DNA of 64,000 nucleotides from Agrobacterium tumefaciens_K. Its GTDB lineage: Bacteria; Pseudomonadota; Alphaproteobacteria; Rhizobiales; Rhizobiaceae. The position numbers were made by a program, and so were the translations under genes. The DNA lies in the NCBI RefSeq assembly GCF_031801495.1, contig NZ_JAOEGC010000002.1, positions 434,001-498,000 on the forward strand, in the 5' to 3' direction. Positions within the stretch are counted from its first letter, which is position 1, and every line of letters begins with the position of its first letter. The notes under the pieces are model-generated. The model saw only the letters and a list, made by a program, of their open reading frames with translations. It did not search any database and was not told the DNA's origin. Positions 34,969-43,577 of the stretch are shown here, one piece after another.

Positions 34969-36375
34969 TCAGCCCCTCATTCTCTGGTTGGCCTGCGCCT
35001 GGGGGTTCTGCGCGCCGCCACGCAGGGCGGTTGCGAGATCGGCGTAGGCATCCTGTGCGGATGGTTCGCTTGGAAGCTGTTTCAGCGTTTCGTAGATGAT
35101 GGGAACCTGCTTTACCGCCATGTCGAGGTCAGGATCGGTGCCCGGCCTGTAGCCGCCGATAAGGCGAAGATCGCGGGTTTCCTCGTAGCGGTGCACCAAC
35201 GATTTCAGCCGCGACACGAGTTTTTCCTGATCCGGTGTCCATGCCTTTTTTGCAAGACGCGAGATCGAGGCCAGCGGGTTGATCGGCGGATAACGACCTT
35301 CTTCGGCGAGGCTGCGATCCAGCACGATATGCCCGTCGAGGATACCGCGGGTGGAATCGGCGATAGGGTCGTTATGATTGTCGCCGTCGACCAGGATCGA
35401 GACGATGGCGGTGATCGTGCCGGTGCCTTCGGCACCCGGACCGGCGCGCTCCAGAAGGCGCGGCAGTTCGGTGAATACCGAAGCCGGATAGCCACGCGCG
35501 ACCGGCGGCTCGCCGGACGCGACAGCCACCTCGCGGATAGCGTGGGCAAAACGGGTCACGCTGTCGATGATGAGAAGGACGTCGTCGCCCTTGTCACGGA
35601 AATGCTCCGCGATCGTCACGGCCGAAAGCGAGGCCATCTTGCGCAGCATCGGGCTTTCATCACTGGTCGCGACGACGGCGATGGATTTCGCCATGTTCTC
35701 GCCCATCGTGTCCTCGATGAACTCGCGCACCTCGCGTCCGCGCTCGCCGACGAGTGCGATGACCACCTTGTCGAAGGCATCGGCCTTGGCCAGCATCGAA
35801 AGCAGGGTGGACTTGCCGACGCCCGAGCCGGCGAAGATGCCGAGACGCTGGCCGAGGCAAAGAGGCGAGAAGATATCGATGGCCCGCACGCCCGTCTTGA
35901 ACGGCGTCTCCACGCGTTTGCGCGTCATCGAGGGTGGGGCGTTGTTGGAAATCGAGCGGCGATCCGTACCGGAGGCGAGAGGACCGCCGCCGTCGATCGG
36001 TTCGCCGAGCGCATTGATCGTGCGCCCGCACCAGCTGTCGTCCGGTGCCACGCGGAAAGCGCCCTTGCGGATGACCGTGTCATGGATGCCGATCGGCTCA
36101 CCGGGTTCGATGGGGCATACGTAGCAGATATCCGGCTCCACACGCACCACTTCGCCCAGATGAATACCGGTCGCGCTGCGATGAGCGACGAACTCGCCGA
36201 GCCTGACATGCCGCGAGAGGCCAGAAACCGTATAGTGCCCGGCTGCGATCGTGCGGACATGCCCGCCAGGCGCAACGGAAAACTCCGGGCTTGCGTAATG
36301 TGCGGCAAGGCTTGCGAGCTGGGCGAGTTTCGGGGAAACGGCATCCGCCGTCAGCAGGGATTCCGGCATTGTCAT
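34969..36375 (-). CDS. fliI: Flagellar export ATPase FliI
   Basis: The cytosolic ATPase of the flagellar type III export apparatus, 468 residues. It is related to F1-ATPase beta: Walker A GSGVGKST (about 170), Walker B region DVLLIIDSVTRFAHA, and the YPASVFTELPRLLERAG and DGHIVLDRSLAE stretches. The N-terminal domain contains ICYVCPIEPGEPIG. It follows flgF by 11 bases. Its usual partners FliH and FliJ are not obvious here, but candidates lie at 45112-45762 and 59842-60261. Confidence 0.97.
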   Translation of the reverse strand: MTMPESLLTADAVSPKLAQLASLAAHYASPEFSVAPGGHVRTIAAGHYTVSGLSRHVRLGEFVAHRSATGIHLGEVVRVEPDICYVCPIEPGEPIGIHDTVIRKGAFRVAPDDSWCGRTINALGEPIDGGGPLASGTDRRSISNNAPPSMTRKRVETPFKTGVRAIDIFSPLCLGQRLGIFAGSGVGKSTLLSMLAKADAFDKVVIALVGERGREVREFIEDTMGENMAKSIAVVATSDESPMLRKMASLSAVTIAEHFRDKGDDVLLIIDSVTRFAHAIREVAVASGEPPVARGYPASVFTELPRLLERAGPGAEGTGTITAIVSILVDGDNHNDPIADSTRGILDGHIVLDRSLAEEGRYPPINPLASISRLAKKAWTPDQEKLVSRLKSLVHRYEETRDLRLIGGYRPGTDPDLDMAVKQVPIIYETLKQLPSEPSAQDAYADLATALRGGAQNPQAQANQRMRG

Positions 36376-36386
36376 GCGTCAGGTCC

Positions 36387-37121
36387 TCAGCGCGCGCCGC
36401 CCAGTGTCTTGATACCCTCGCTGAAGGTGGATTCCGTGTCGCGCATCAGCGAAGAGATGCTCTCGAAAGCACGGTTGACCTGGATGAGCTGCGTCATCTG
36501 GGAAATGCCGTTGACGTTGGATTCCTCGAGATAACCCTGAACGATACCGACCTCGTGGTTGTTCACGACCGGAACCGGCTGGGCCACGGTGGATACGCCG
36601 CTGTTGGGATGACGCAGGAAGCCCTGCGAGAAATCTGCCTGAAAGATGCCGAGGGTGGCAGCGATGTTGTCGTTCTGGCGGATGGCGCCATCAAGACCGA
36701 CAGTGATGGGGCCACCGTTCGGATTGAGCTGGATGGGTCCGCCGCCTGCGTCGAGAACCGGATAACCACTCGAGGAAACCAGCGCGCCATCCGGACGCAT
36801 CGTGAAGCGACCGTCGCGCGTCAGAACCTGGCCGTCGGGCGTGTCCAGCGAAAACCATGCATCGCCCTTGATGGCGAAATCGAACGAGTTGCCGGTCTGT
36901 TCGAACGCACCCTGCCGGGTGGACAGGTAGTCGTTGCCCTGTGACACGAACGCGATCTTGGCGTTCATGTCGTTACGGGTCTTTGCGATCATCTCATCGA
37001 ATTTAACTTCGGAGCCGCGAAAGCCGACCGTGTTCACATTCGCCATGTTGTCGGAGATTGTGGTGAGACGACGCTCAAGCGCGATCTGCGAGGAAAGGGC
37101 GACGTAAAGTCCGGATTGCAT
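36387..37121 (-). CDS. flgF: Proximal rod protein FlgF
   Basis: A rod subunit, 244 residues: MQSGLYVALSSQIALERRLTTISDNMANVNTVGFR, FAIKGDAWFSLDTPDGQVLTRDG and the ending GYLEESNVNGISQMTQLIQVNRAFES. This is FlgF rather than FlgG by its N-terminus and position before fliI. It starts one base after the stop of the DUF1217 gene. Confidence 0.95.
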   Translation of the reverse strand: MQSGLYVALSSQIALERRLTTISDNMANVNTVGFRGSEVKFDEMIAKTRNDMNAKIAFVSQGNDYLSTRQGAFEQTGNSFDFAIKGDAWFSLDTPDGQVLTRDGRFTMRPDGALVSSSGYPVLDAGGGPIQLNPNGGPITVGLDGAIRQNDNIAATLGIFQADFSQGFLRHPNSGVSTVAQPVPVVNNHEVGIVQGYLEESNVNGISQMTQLIQVNRAFESISSLMRDTESTFSEGIKTLGGAR

Positions 37122-37122
37122 A

Positions 37123-37902
37123 TCATTTGCCTCCGAGTTTCAGGGAATTGATGGAAATAAGCAGGTCCGGCGAAATGCCGTAGCCGCTGGAGGAGCCGAA
37201 AACGGCAAGGGGATCGTAGCTTGTCGAGGGATTTTGCATTTCCCACATGATGGTGAAGCGCTCCAGCAGCTTGCCCACCTTTTCAGGATCTTGCAGATCC
37301 TTGATATTGATGGTCTTTTCGATCAGCGCGGCCTGTTTGTCGACATCGGTTGCGGCAAACTCGTCGGGCAGGTTGAACGTGGTGCGAAACACCTGCGCCA
37401 GCGCGTCGTCGGTCAGAAAATCCATTCCGGACGTAATCGTCGGCGCCATCCGTTCGAAATAGAGGGCAAGCCGCACGCCGGTATTGTCGTCACCGGCTTC
37501 CTGCTCCAGCGTCGAGCGCGTGTATTTGCTGACGATGCCGGCCTTCGCCGCTTCGGTCGAGGTTGCGTCGGCGCCATCCGCGGCGAAATTCAGAGACTTC
37601 GCCAGATCCGCGTACCGGCTGTCGGACAGCTTGTTGGCGAAAGCATCCTTGTCCGTCACGCCTTCGGTGAGAACCTTGCGGATAAAAGCCTTGGCATAGG
37701 CCATGTCTTCGAGCCCGTGGGCCTTCAGTGCATAGTTATAAAGCCGTGTGTCGGCCATGAAGTCGTCGATGGATTTCACGTCGGAAATCTTCGACAGATA
37801 GTATTCGGTTTCGCGCGCCACATCCGGTTGCCTGGACACACGGTCGAGAGACTTGCCGATGTCCTGGCTGATCAGTTGGTAGCTGGTGTAGGTCGACGTC
37901 AC
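37123..37902 (-). CDS. DUF1217 family protein of flagellar operon
   Basis: A cytosolic, largely helical protein of 259 residues, recognised as DUF1217. The repeated patterns are TSYQLISQDIGKSLDRVSRQPDV, ALKAHGLEDMAYAKAFIRKVLTEG and LYFERMAPTITSGMDFLTDDAL. The function is unknown; the family is tied to flagellar clusters in alphaproteobacteria. I prefer GTG 37902 (VTSTYTSYQ): the ATG at 37956 lies only 14 bases from the putative promoter box, too close for a normal leader. It heads the DUF1217-flgF-fliI-186 aa operon. Confidence 0.8.
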   Translation of the reverse strand: MTSTYTSYQLISQDIGKSLDRVSRQPDVARETEYYLSKISDVKSIDDFMADTRLYNYALKAHGLEDMAYAKAFIRKVLTEGVTDKDAFANKLSDSRYADLAKSLNFAADGADATSTEAAKAGIVSKYTRSTLEQEAGDDNTGVRLALYFERMAPTITSGMDFLTDDALAQVFRTTFNLPDEFAATDVDKQAALIEKTINIKDLQDPEKVGKLLERFTIMWEMQNPSTSYDPLAVFGSSSGYGISPDLLISINSLKLGGK

Positions 37903-37970
37903 GGGGAATACCGTTCTCTTGTTGATGACAGGGCGCAGATCCGCCTTTGCATCCATTGTGGCGTCGGTTG

Positions 37971-37980
37971 CTTGCGCGAA
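37971..37980 (-). promoter_or_regulatory. Putative class II promoter box of the DUF1217-flgF-fliI operon
   Basis: Minus strand TTCGCGCAAG, identical to the flhA box. No clear CTARNG follows; CCACAA is at the nine-base distance. It shares a 129-base divergent region with the motA box on the other strand. Confidence 0.45.
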
Positions 37981-38023
37981 GCTGTTTGGTCGGAACGGTC
38001 AGGAATGATGGGTTACGGACAGG

Positions 38024-38048
38024 TTCACGCAAGCCACATTTTCTAGAG
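38024..38048 (+). promoter_or_regulatory. Putative class II promoter of motA (CGCAAG box)
   Basis: TTCACGCAAG (38024-38033), nine bases, then CTAGAG (38043-38048). It ends 37 bases before the motA start. The box is identical to that of flgE. Confidence 0.6.
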
Positions 38049-38085
38049 ATGGTCGCATGGAACACTGTTCGGGCGTGGTCGATCA

Positions 38086-38958
38086 ATGAATATCGTAATT
38101 GGACTTATAATCACATTCGGCTGCATCATCGGCGGCTACATGGCAATGGGCGGTCATCTGGACGTTCTTTTTCAGCCTTTCGAACTGGTGATTATCGGCG
38201 GTGCCGGTCTTGGCGGCTACATCATGGCAAACCCCATGAAGGTCGTTAAGGATTCGGGCAAGGCGCTGGGCGAGGCCTTCAAGCACTCGGTCCCGAAAGA
38301 GCGTAACTATCTCGACGTGCTGGGCGTTCTTTATTCGCTGATGCGCGACCTGCGCACGAAATCGCGAAACGAGATCGAAGCGCACATCGACAATCCCGAC
38401 GAATCCTCGATTTTCCAGGCCGCGCCGTCGGTTCTGAAGAACAAGGAGCTGACGTCGTTCATTTGTGACTATGTGCGCCTGATCATCATCGGCAATGCCC
38501 GTAGCCACGAAATCGAAGCGTTGATGGATGAGGAAATCGAAACCATCCTTCATGACAAGCTGAAGCCGTATCACGCCATCACCACGATGGGTGACTCTTT
38601 CCCGGCTATCGGTATCGTCGCGGCGGTTCTCGGCGTTATCAAGGCCATGGGCAAGATCAACGAATCGCCTGAAGTGCTCGGCGGCCTCATCGGTGCCGCA
38701 CTCGTCGGCACCATGCTCGGTATCATTCTGTCCTACTCGATCTGCAACCCGATTGCGTCACAGGTCAAGATCGTCCGTACAAAGCAGCACCGCCTCTACA
38801 TCATCGTCAAGCAGACGCTGATCGCCTACATGAACGGCTCTGTGCCGCAGGTCGCACTCGAATACGGCCGCAAGACGATCTCCAACTACGAGCGTCCTTC
38901 GATCGATGCCGTTGAGCAGGAAATGATGAATCCTGGCGGCGAAAACAAGGCGGCATGA
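38086..38958 (+). CDS. motA: Flagellar stator protein MotA
   Basis: The proton-channel stator subunit that pairs with MotB, 290 residues with four membrane segments. The first is MNIVIGLIITFGCIIGGYMAMGG, then FELVIIGGAGLGGYIMAN. The torque loop carries SLMRDLRTK, the third and fourth segments include PAIGIVAAVLGVIKAMG and GGLIGAALVGTMLGIILSY, and a cytosolic tail follows. Its stop overlaps fliM by four bases. motB is 7 kb away with motC and fliK, an arrangement usual in rhizobia. Confidence 0.97.
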   Translation: MNIVIGLIITFGCIIGGYMAMGGHLDVLFQPFELVIIGGAGLGGYIMANPMKVVKDSGKALGEAFKHSVPKERNYLDVLGVLYSLMRDLRTKSRNEIEAHIDNPDESSIFQAAPSVLKNKELTSFICDYVRLIIIGNARSHEIEALMDEEIETILHDKLKPYHAITTMGDSFPAIGIVAAVLGVIKAMGKINESPEVLGGLIGAALVGTMLGIILSYSICNPIASQVKIVRTKQHRLYIIVKQTLIAYMNGSVPQVALEYGRKTISNYERPSIDAVEQEMMNPGGENKAA

Positions 38959-39914
38959 CCATGGCAAAAGCTGCACAGCAAAGAGCACCGGCAATCGATA
39001 GCGCGCTTCTGGCAAAATTGACGGGCGGTCTTTCTGACCGCAAGACGGTTGCCAAGATCGGTACGGATATCGGTCGCCTCTATAGCGAGTTTCTTCCGGA
39101 TATCTTTCACAGCGAAACCGGTATCGCCATCGAGGTGGAATATATCGGGTCCGAATCCGGACTGATGACCGATCTGATCGCCAATATCGGCGAGAACTTC
39201 TCGGTCGCCGACTGCTCGCTGCGCAACTGGTGCCCGAATTTCATGATGGCCGTTGGCAACGGCTTTGTCATCGCTCTTATGGAGCGCATGCTGGGTGCTG
39301 CACCGGACACCATTGGTGAGCCCGACGAGCGCAGCCTGTCGCACATCGAGATCGATCTTGCGGCCATGGTGCTCGGCCGTATCGGCGGGATTCTCCGCTC
39401 CGGCGTCAATGCTCCGGGCGGCTTTGAGGCGACGATCGACCCGCCTTTCAATTCCAACGGCAAAAGCGCTTTCGATGAGCAACTTGCTGGCTTGTACGGC
39501 ATGACGATCCGGATGAAGATCGACATCGGCAAGGTGTCTTCGGAATTCGTTCTTATCGTTCCGCAGCGCCCGCTGTTGAAAACGTCCATCGTCGCTCCCA
39601 AGCCTTCAGCCCAAGCGTTGAAGAAGCAGGAGGAATGGATGGAAATGATTTCGGAGCAGGTGAAGAGATCGCAGGTTACGCTTGAAGCCCGGATCACGCT
39701 TGAGACGTTGACGCTGAAGACAATCTCCCGATTGATGGTGGGTGACGTCATTCCATTCCAGGCTGCCAAGCAGGACGACATAGGCGTGGAGGTCAGCGCC
39801 AATGGCTCCAAGCTCTACAATTGCGAATTCGGCAAGTCCGGCGAACGCTACATGGTTCGTGTCAAAAACAATGTCAGTACGGATGACGAGATCCTACGAC
39901 ATTTGATGAGTTAA
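38955..39914 (+). CDS. fliM: Flagellar motor switch protein FliM
   Basis: A C-ring switch subunit that binds phosphorylated CheY, 319 residues. The middle CheC-like domain (EVEYIGSESGLMTDLIANIG, MERMLGA) is followed by a C-terminal SpoA domain (VTLEARITLETLTLKTISRLMVGDVIPF). The CheY-binding N-terminal helix common in other bacteria is not obvious, which fits the diverged rhizobial type. ATG 38955 overlaps the motA stop; ATG 38961 is an alternative. Confidence 0.93.
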   Translation: MTMAKAAQQRAPAIDSALLAKLTGGLSDRKTVAKIGTDIGRLYSEFLPDIFHSETGIAIEVEYIGSESGLMTDLIANIGENFSVADCSLRNWCPNFMMAVGNGFVIALMERMLGAAPDTIGEPDERSLSHIEIDLAAMVLGRIGGILRSGVNAPGGFEATIDPPFNSNGKSAFDEQLAGLYGMTIRMKIDIGKVSSEFVLIVPQRPLLKTSIVAPKPSAQALKKQEEWMEMISEQVKRSQVTLEARITLETLTLKTISRLMVGDVIPFQAAKQDDIGVEVSANGSKLYNCEFGKSGERYMVRVKNNVSTDDEILRHLMS

Positions 39915-39947
39915 AACTTGGCCCGCCCTTTTCGGGTTTTGGGCAGG

Positions 39948-39972
39948 CTGACGCAAGTTTCAAAGGGAATAA
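39948..39972 (+). promoter_or_regulatory. Putative class II promoter box before fliN
   Basis: CTGACGCAAG (39948-39957), nine bases, then GAATAA. The box is identical to that of flgB. It ends only 22 bases before the fliN ATG, so the transcript would have almost no leader, or the true fliN start lies further in. Confidence 0.45.
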
Positions 39973-39979
39973 TCAGCGC

Positions 39980-40534
39980 ATGGCTACGAAGAAAACACCT
40001 GTGACCGACGATGCGGCGTTGCCGTCACTAGATGACGGTAACGAAATCGATCAGGCTATCGGCGATCTGCGCGGCGTCCTCAAGACGGACGCTGAGGGAG
40101 CTCTGTCCGCTTTTGGCGACTTCGGAGATTTCGCGGACGCAGGCGATACTGCGCAGGATACAGATCTGTCGGCCTTCGGCAGCAGCGCGGAAAGTTTCGG
40201 AGCCAGCAGCTTTGCAATGGACGATTTCTCGGCGGCGCCGGAAATCGGCGGCATCAAGGCACCGCTTGGCAGCGGGCTGTCCGACAACCTCGATCTCATC
40301 ATGGACATCCCGATCGATGTCCAGATCGTTCTTGGCACAAGCCGTATGCTCGTGTCGGGTCTGATGAGCCTCGAAGAGGGTGCAACCATCGCCCTGGATC
40401 GGAAAATCGGAGAGCCGGTCGAGATTATGGTCAACGGCCGTCGCATCGCACGCGGCGAGATTACGGTTCTTGAAGACGACGATACGCGCTTCGGCGTGAA
40501 GCTGATTGAAGTAATGAGTACGAGAAAAGCCTGA
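39980..40534 (+). CDS. fliN: Flagellar motor switch protein FliN
   Basis: A C-ring subunit, 184 residues. The C-terminal 80 or so are a standard SpoA domain: LIMDIPIDVQIVLGTSRMLV, LDRKIGEPVEIMVNGRRIARGEI, then DDTRFGVKLIEVM. The first 95 form an acidic, Asp/Ala/Ser/Phe-rich low-complexity extension not needed in short FliN proteins. It lies between fliM (65 bases upstream) and fliG (27 bases downstream). Confidence 0.95.
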   Translation: MATKKTPVTDDAALPSLDDGNEIDQAIGDLRGVLKTDAEGALSAFGDFGDFADAGDTAQDTDLSAFGSSAESFGASSFAMDDFSAAPEIGGIKAPLGSGLSDNLDLIMDIPIDVQIVLGTSRMLVSGLMSLEEGATIALDRKIGEPVEIMVNGRRIARGEITVLEDDDTRFGVKLIEVMSTRKA

Positions 40535-40561
40535 TCCCTGTGGGGACGGAGAGGAAAGACC

Positions 40562-41605
40562 ATGATGGACTTTGAGGATTTCGGTAACCCGGTGGCAGGG
40601 AAGCCGTTGTCTCAGGCCGACAAGGCGGCCGCGGTGCTTCTGGCCATGGGGAAGGGCGTTGCAGGCAAGCTGCTGAAATTTTTCACGCAGCATGAACTGC
40701 AGATGATCATTTCCTCGGCCCAGACACTGCGCGTCATTCCTCCCGATGAACTGGCGCAGATCGTTGCCGAGTTCGAGGACCTGTTCACGGAAGGAACGGG
40801 TCTGATGGACAACGCCAAGGCCATCGAAAGCATTCTCGAAGAAGGTCTGACACCTGAGGAAGTGGATAGCCTTCTCGGTCGCCGCACCGCTTTCCAGGCA
40901 TATGAGGCATCCATCTGGGATCGTCTTCAGGACGCCGAGCCGGATTTTGTCGGCAAATTCCTGCTGCGCGAACATCCGCAGACCATTGCCTATATCCTCT
41001 CCATGCTGCCGTCCTCCTTCGCAGCGAAGGTTCTTCTCACCATCCCTGAAGAACAGCGCGCCGACATCATGAACCGTACGGTCAACATGAAGGAAGTCAG
41101 CCCCACCGCCGCGCAGATTATTGAAAAGCGCGTCGTGAACCTGATCAATGAAATCGAAGCCGAGCGCAATGCAGGTGGTTCGACGAAGGTGGCCGACCTC
41201 ATGAACGAACTCGACAAGCCGCAGGTCGATACGCTGCTCAGCTCGCTCGAAACGCTCAGCAAGGAAGCAGCCAACAAGGTCAAGCCGAAGATCTTCCTCT
41301 TCGACGACCTTATGTTCATGCCGCAGCGCAGCCGTGTCATGCTGCTCAACGACGTTTCCGGCGATGTTCTCACCATGGCGCTGCGTGGCGCCACGGCGGA
41401 AATCAAGGAATGTGTCCTGTCGAGCATCAGCCCGCGCCAGCGCCGCATGATCGAATCGGACCTTGCCGTACCGCAGGCGTCGATCAACACCCGCGAAGTG
41501 GCGATCGCACGTCGCGCGGTCGCGCAGGAAGCCATCCGTCTCGCCAATTCCGGACAGATCCAGCTGAAGGACGTCACGGAAGACGCACAACCGGCGGCCG
41601 CCTGA
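40562..41605 (+). CDS. fliG: Flagellar motor switch protein FliG
   Basis: A C-ring protein that contacts MotA and produces torque, 347 residues. The N-terminal domain (ADKAAAVLLAMGKGVAGKLLKFF) binds FliF. The middle domain has REHPQTIAYILSMLPSSFAAKVL, the EHPQTIA motif seen in all FliG. The C-terminal domain (FLFDDLMFM, DVLTMALRGATAEIKECVLSSISPR) carries the torque helix. It starts at one of two adjacent ATGs after GAGGAAAG. A strong terminator follows 81 bases after the stop. Confidence 0.97.
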   Translation: MMDFEDFGNPVAGKPLSQADKAAAVLLAMGKGVAGKLLKFFTQHELQMIISSAQTLRVIPPDELAQIVAEFEDLFTEGTGLMDNAKAIESILEEGLTPEEVDSLLGRRTAFQAYEASIWDRLQDAEPDFVGKFLLREHPQTIAYILSMLPSSFAAKVLLTIPEEQRADIMNRTVNMKEVSPTAAQIIEKRVVNLINEIEAERNAGGSTKVADLMNELDKPQVDTLLSSLETLSKEAANKVKPKIFLFDDLMFMPQRSRVMLLNDVSGDVLTMALRGATAEIKECVLSSISPRQRRMIESDLAVPQASINTREVAIARRAVAQEAIRLANSGQIQLKDVTEDAQPAAA

Positions 41606-41686
41606 GCGGAAGCCGGTTGATAACCTGGCAGGTTACCGGAACGGCCGTTGCGATCCGCGGCCCTGGTCGTTAGTTTCCTCATAACG

Positions 41687-41715
41687 GGCCTGCCGGAATC
41701 GGCGGGCCTTTTTTT
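41687..41715 (+). terminator. Intrinsic terminator between fliG and flhB
   Basis: GGCCTGCCG (41687-41695) pairs with CGGCGGGCC (41700-41708; one G-U pair) around GAAT, followed directly by seven T (41709-41715). It ends only 18 bases before the flhB start, so it must limit read-through into flhB or work as a control point. Confidence 0.88.
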
Positions 41716-41733
41716 GATCGCAGGGAACGTGCC

Positions 41734-42816
41734 GTGTCGGACGATCAGGACAAGGACAGTAAAACAGAAGATCCCACGGAGAAAAAAATCCGTGATGCGG
41801 CCGAAAAGGGCAATCTGCCTTTTTCGAGGGAAGTGCCGATCTTCGCCTCGTCGCTTGCCTTTTATTGTTACCTGGTTTTCTTTCTTCCGGAAGGCGCCGG
41901 TCGTATCGGTGAAACACTGAAGGATCTTTTCGGCCAGCCCGAGCAATGGAACCTGTCGGCGCGCACGGATGCGATTTCGCTTCTGTTTTTCCTGAGCAAG
42001 GCGATGGCATACCTGCTGTTGCCTGCCATGCTGCTTTTCATGGTTTTCGGCCTTGGATCGTCTATTCTCCAGAACCTGCCGTCACCTGTTCTGGAGCGGA
42101 TCAGGCCACAATGGTCGCGTGTATCTCCCGCAAAGGGTTTCACCCGCATTTACAGCAAGCAGGGTTTTGTCGAGTTCGGCAAATCCATCTTCAAGATCCT
42201 GATCGTATCGATCATCATGTTCTTCTCGCTGCGTGGCGAGTATTACAACATCATCGATCTGATGTTCTCCGATCCGCAGGTCATTTTCGTCAAGCTCATC
42301 GAAGTCGTCAAAAAAATGATGATCGTTATCCTTTTGTCGACAGCGCTGCTGGCGGCGGTGGACGTGCTCTGGACGCGTCACCACTGGTTCAGCCAGCTGA
42401 AGATGACCAAACACGAGGTGAAGGAGGAGTTCAAGCAATCGCAGGGTGACCCGGTGGTCAAGTCGCGCCAGCGCTCGATTGCTCGGGACCGGGCCCGTCG
42501 GCGCATGATGAACAATGTTCCGCGCGCCACGCTCGTGATCGCCAATCCGACGCACTTCGCGATTGCGCTTCGTTATGTCCGGGAAGAAAACGACGCGCCC
42601 GTCGTCGTTGCCAAGGGGCAGGACCTTATCGCATTGAAAATCCGCGAGATTGCGGAAAAGAACGATATCCCCGTTTTTGTCGATCCTCCACTTGCACGCT
42701 CCATGTTTGCGCAAGTCTCGGCCGATAGTGTGATTCCACCAGTCTTTTACAAGGCTGTCGCTGAACTCGTTCATCGGGTTTACGCCAAGAAGTCACCGAC
42801 ATTACGGGTTCAATAA
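41734..42816 (+). CDS. flhB: Flagellar export switch protein FlhB
   Basis: FlhB is the export-gate subunit that switches substrate class after hook completion, 360 residues. Four membrane segments occupy about 30-215. The cytosolic C-terminal domain has the autocleavage site NPTH in VIANPTHFAIALRY (about 270), then ALKIREIAEKNDIPVFVDPPLARSMF. It begins at GTG 41734 after AGGGAA; the conserved DKTEDPTEKKIRDAAEKG-type N-terminus supports this. It is cut off from fliG by a terminator, and no promoter box is visible in the short gap. Confidence 0.96.
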   Translation: MSDDQDKDSKTEDPTEKKIRDAAEKGNLPFSREVPIFASSLAFYCYLVFFLPEGAGRIGETLKDLFGQPEQWNLSARTDAISLLFFLSKAMAYLLLPAMLLFMVFGLGSSILQNLPSPVLERIRPQWSRVSPAKGFTRIYSKQGFVEFGKSIFKILIVSIIMFFSLRGEYYNIIDLMFSDPQVIFVKLIEVVKKMMIVILLSTALLAAVDVLWTRHHWFSQLKMTKHEVKEEFKQSQGDPVVKSRQRSIARDRARRRMMNNVPRATLVIANPTHFAIALRYVREENDAPVVVAKGQDLIALKIREIAEKNDIPVFVDPPLARSMFAQVSADSVIPPVFYKAVAELVHRVYAKKSPTLRVQ

Positions 42817-42820
42817 CTAA

Positions 42821-43258
42821 ATGAAAAAATGCCCTTTTTCTGAACAGCGGGAAATGATTGTTGCAGAGGCTATCAACCCTATCGCAACGGAATTGCGCCT
42901 GCTCGACCCGGCTGATTTGATTTCATTGCTCAGATTCGAGTGCTACGGCAGCATCGCCGACCTCGTGTCCTCAGCCGCGGAGCTTTATTATCATCCCGGC
43001 ACCATCAATTTTGGTGCTGGCGGCGAATACAGATTGGAATGGGAAGGCGTTCCGGAGATCGTTCTCGATCTGGAACTGAAGCCGAAGGGCGCCACGGTTT
43101 ATGCGCAATTGACCCTGGCAGCCGAGCATGCGGCGATCGAGATCAATCACATCTCGTTCCAGAACCCTTCTGAAAATCCGGATGAAAATACGGAATTTCT
43201 CCGCCGGAGCTTCCAGGAAGCACGTTTCGTGCCCACCCGGCAGGATGAAACTGCCTGA
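42821..43258 (+). CDS. Uncharacterised protein between flhB and flaD
   Basis: A 145-residue acidic cytosolic protein I do not recognise. It starts five bases after flhB, so it is probably co-translated. An N-terminal helical part (ATELRLLDPADLISLLRFEC) is followed by a section with beta character (TINFGAGGEYRLEWEGVPEIVLDLELKPKGATVYAQL) and a polar tail. There is no membrane segment or signal peptide. The ribosome site before ATG 42821 is poor; ATG 42854 inside could be used instead. A chaperone or regulator of late flagellar genes is only a guess from position. Confidence 0.72.
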   Translation: MKKCPFSEQREMIVAEAINPIATELRLLDPADLISLLRFECYGSIADLVSSAAELYYHPGTINFGAGGEYRLEWEGVPEIVLDLELKPKGATVYAQLTLAAEHAAIEINHISFQNPSENPDENTEFLRRSFQEARFVPTRQDETA

Positions 43259-43577
43259 TTCTTCACGCGCTTTTCATTGAAAATCCGCTGCGTCTGCCGG
43301 AAGGGTAGGCGCAGCGTTTGGCTGCGGACGGCTGTTTCTCGCGTGGAAGAAGCGCTCTAGCTTGCCTGAAGCCTGTCATGTCGATTGAATTAGTTAACGA
43401 AATTCAAGGAACGGCTTGCAAATCAGCGTAGTTGTTTGTTACGTATCGTATTAACGATTTGTTAACGAACGACAGGTCGCGATGGCTCGTTTAAGCTGTC
43501 GCTGATGCGCATGATGCTTCTGGTCGTTTCCGGCACGGCTCCGGATTTCTCCTGACAGTACAAACTGGGCGGAACTC
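43259..43577 (+). promoter_or_regulatory. flaD upstream region with CtrA-like box and leader element
   Basis: No gene is visible in these 319 bases. TTAA-CGATTTG-TTAAC (43451-43466) is an exact TTAA-N7-TTAAC match, the consensus of the cell-cycle regulator CtrA. TCCGGATTTCTCC (43540-43552) resembles the leader 13-mer of the other flagellins and lies 25 bases before the start. GTTAAC words recur around 43394. Confidence 0.5.

Noticed and set aside
34474..36534. A 686-codon plus-strand open frame opposite fliI and the 186-residue gene
   Set aside because: It lies antisense to genes with clear catalytic motifs, has no recognisable domain, and reflects GC-rich third-position bias of the real frames.
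40028..41590. A 520-codon minus-strand open frame opposite fliN and fliG
   Set aside because: Antisense shadow of two conserved switch genes; Cys/His/Arg-rich composition with no family features.
42821..43258. FliO (the small export-gate assembly protein) for the gene after flhB
   Set aside because: FliO has an N-terminal membrane segment; this protein has none.
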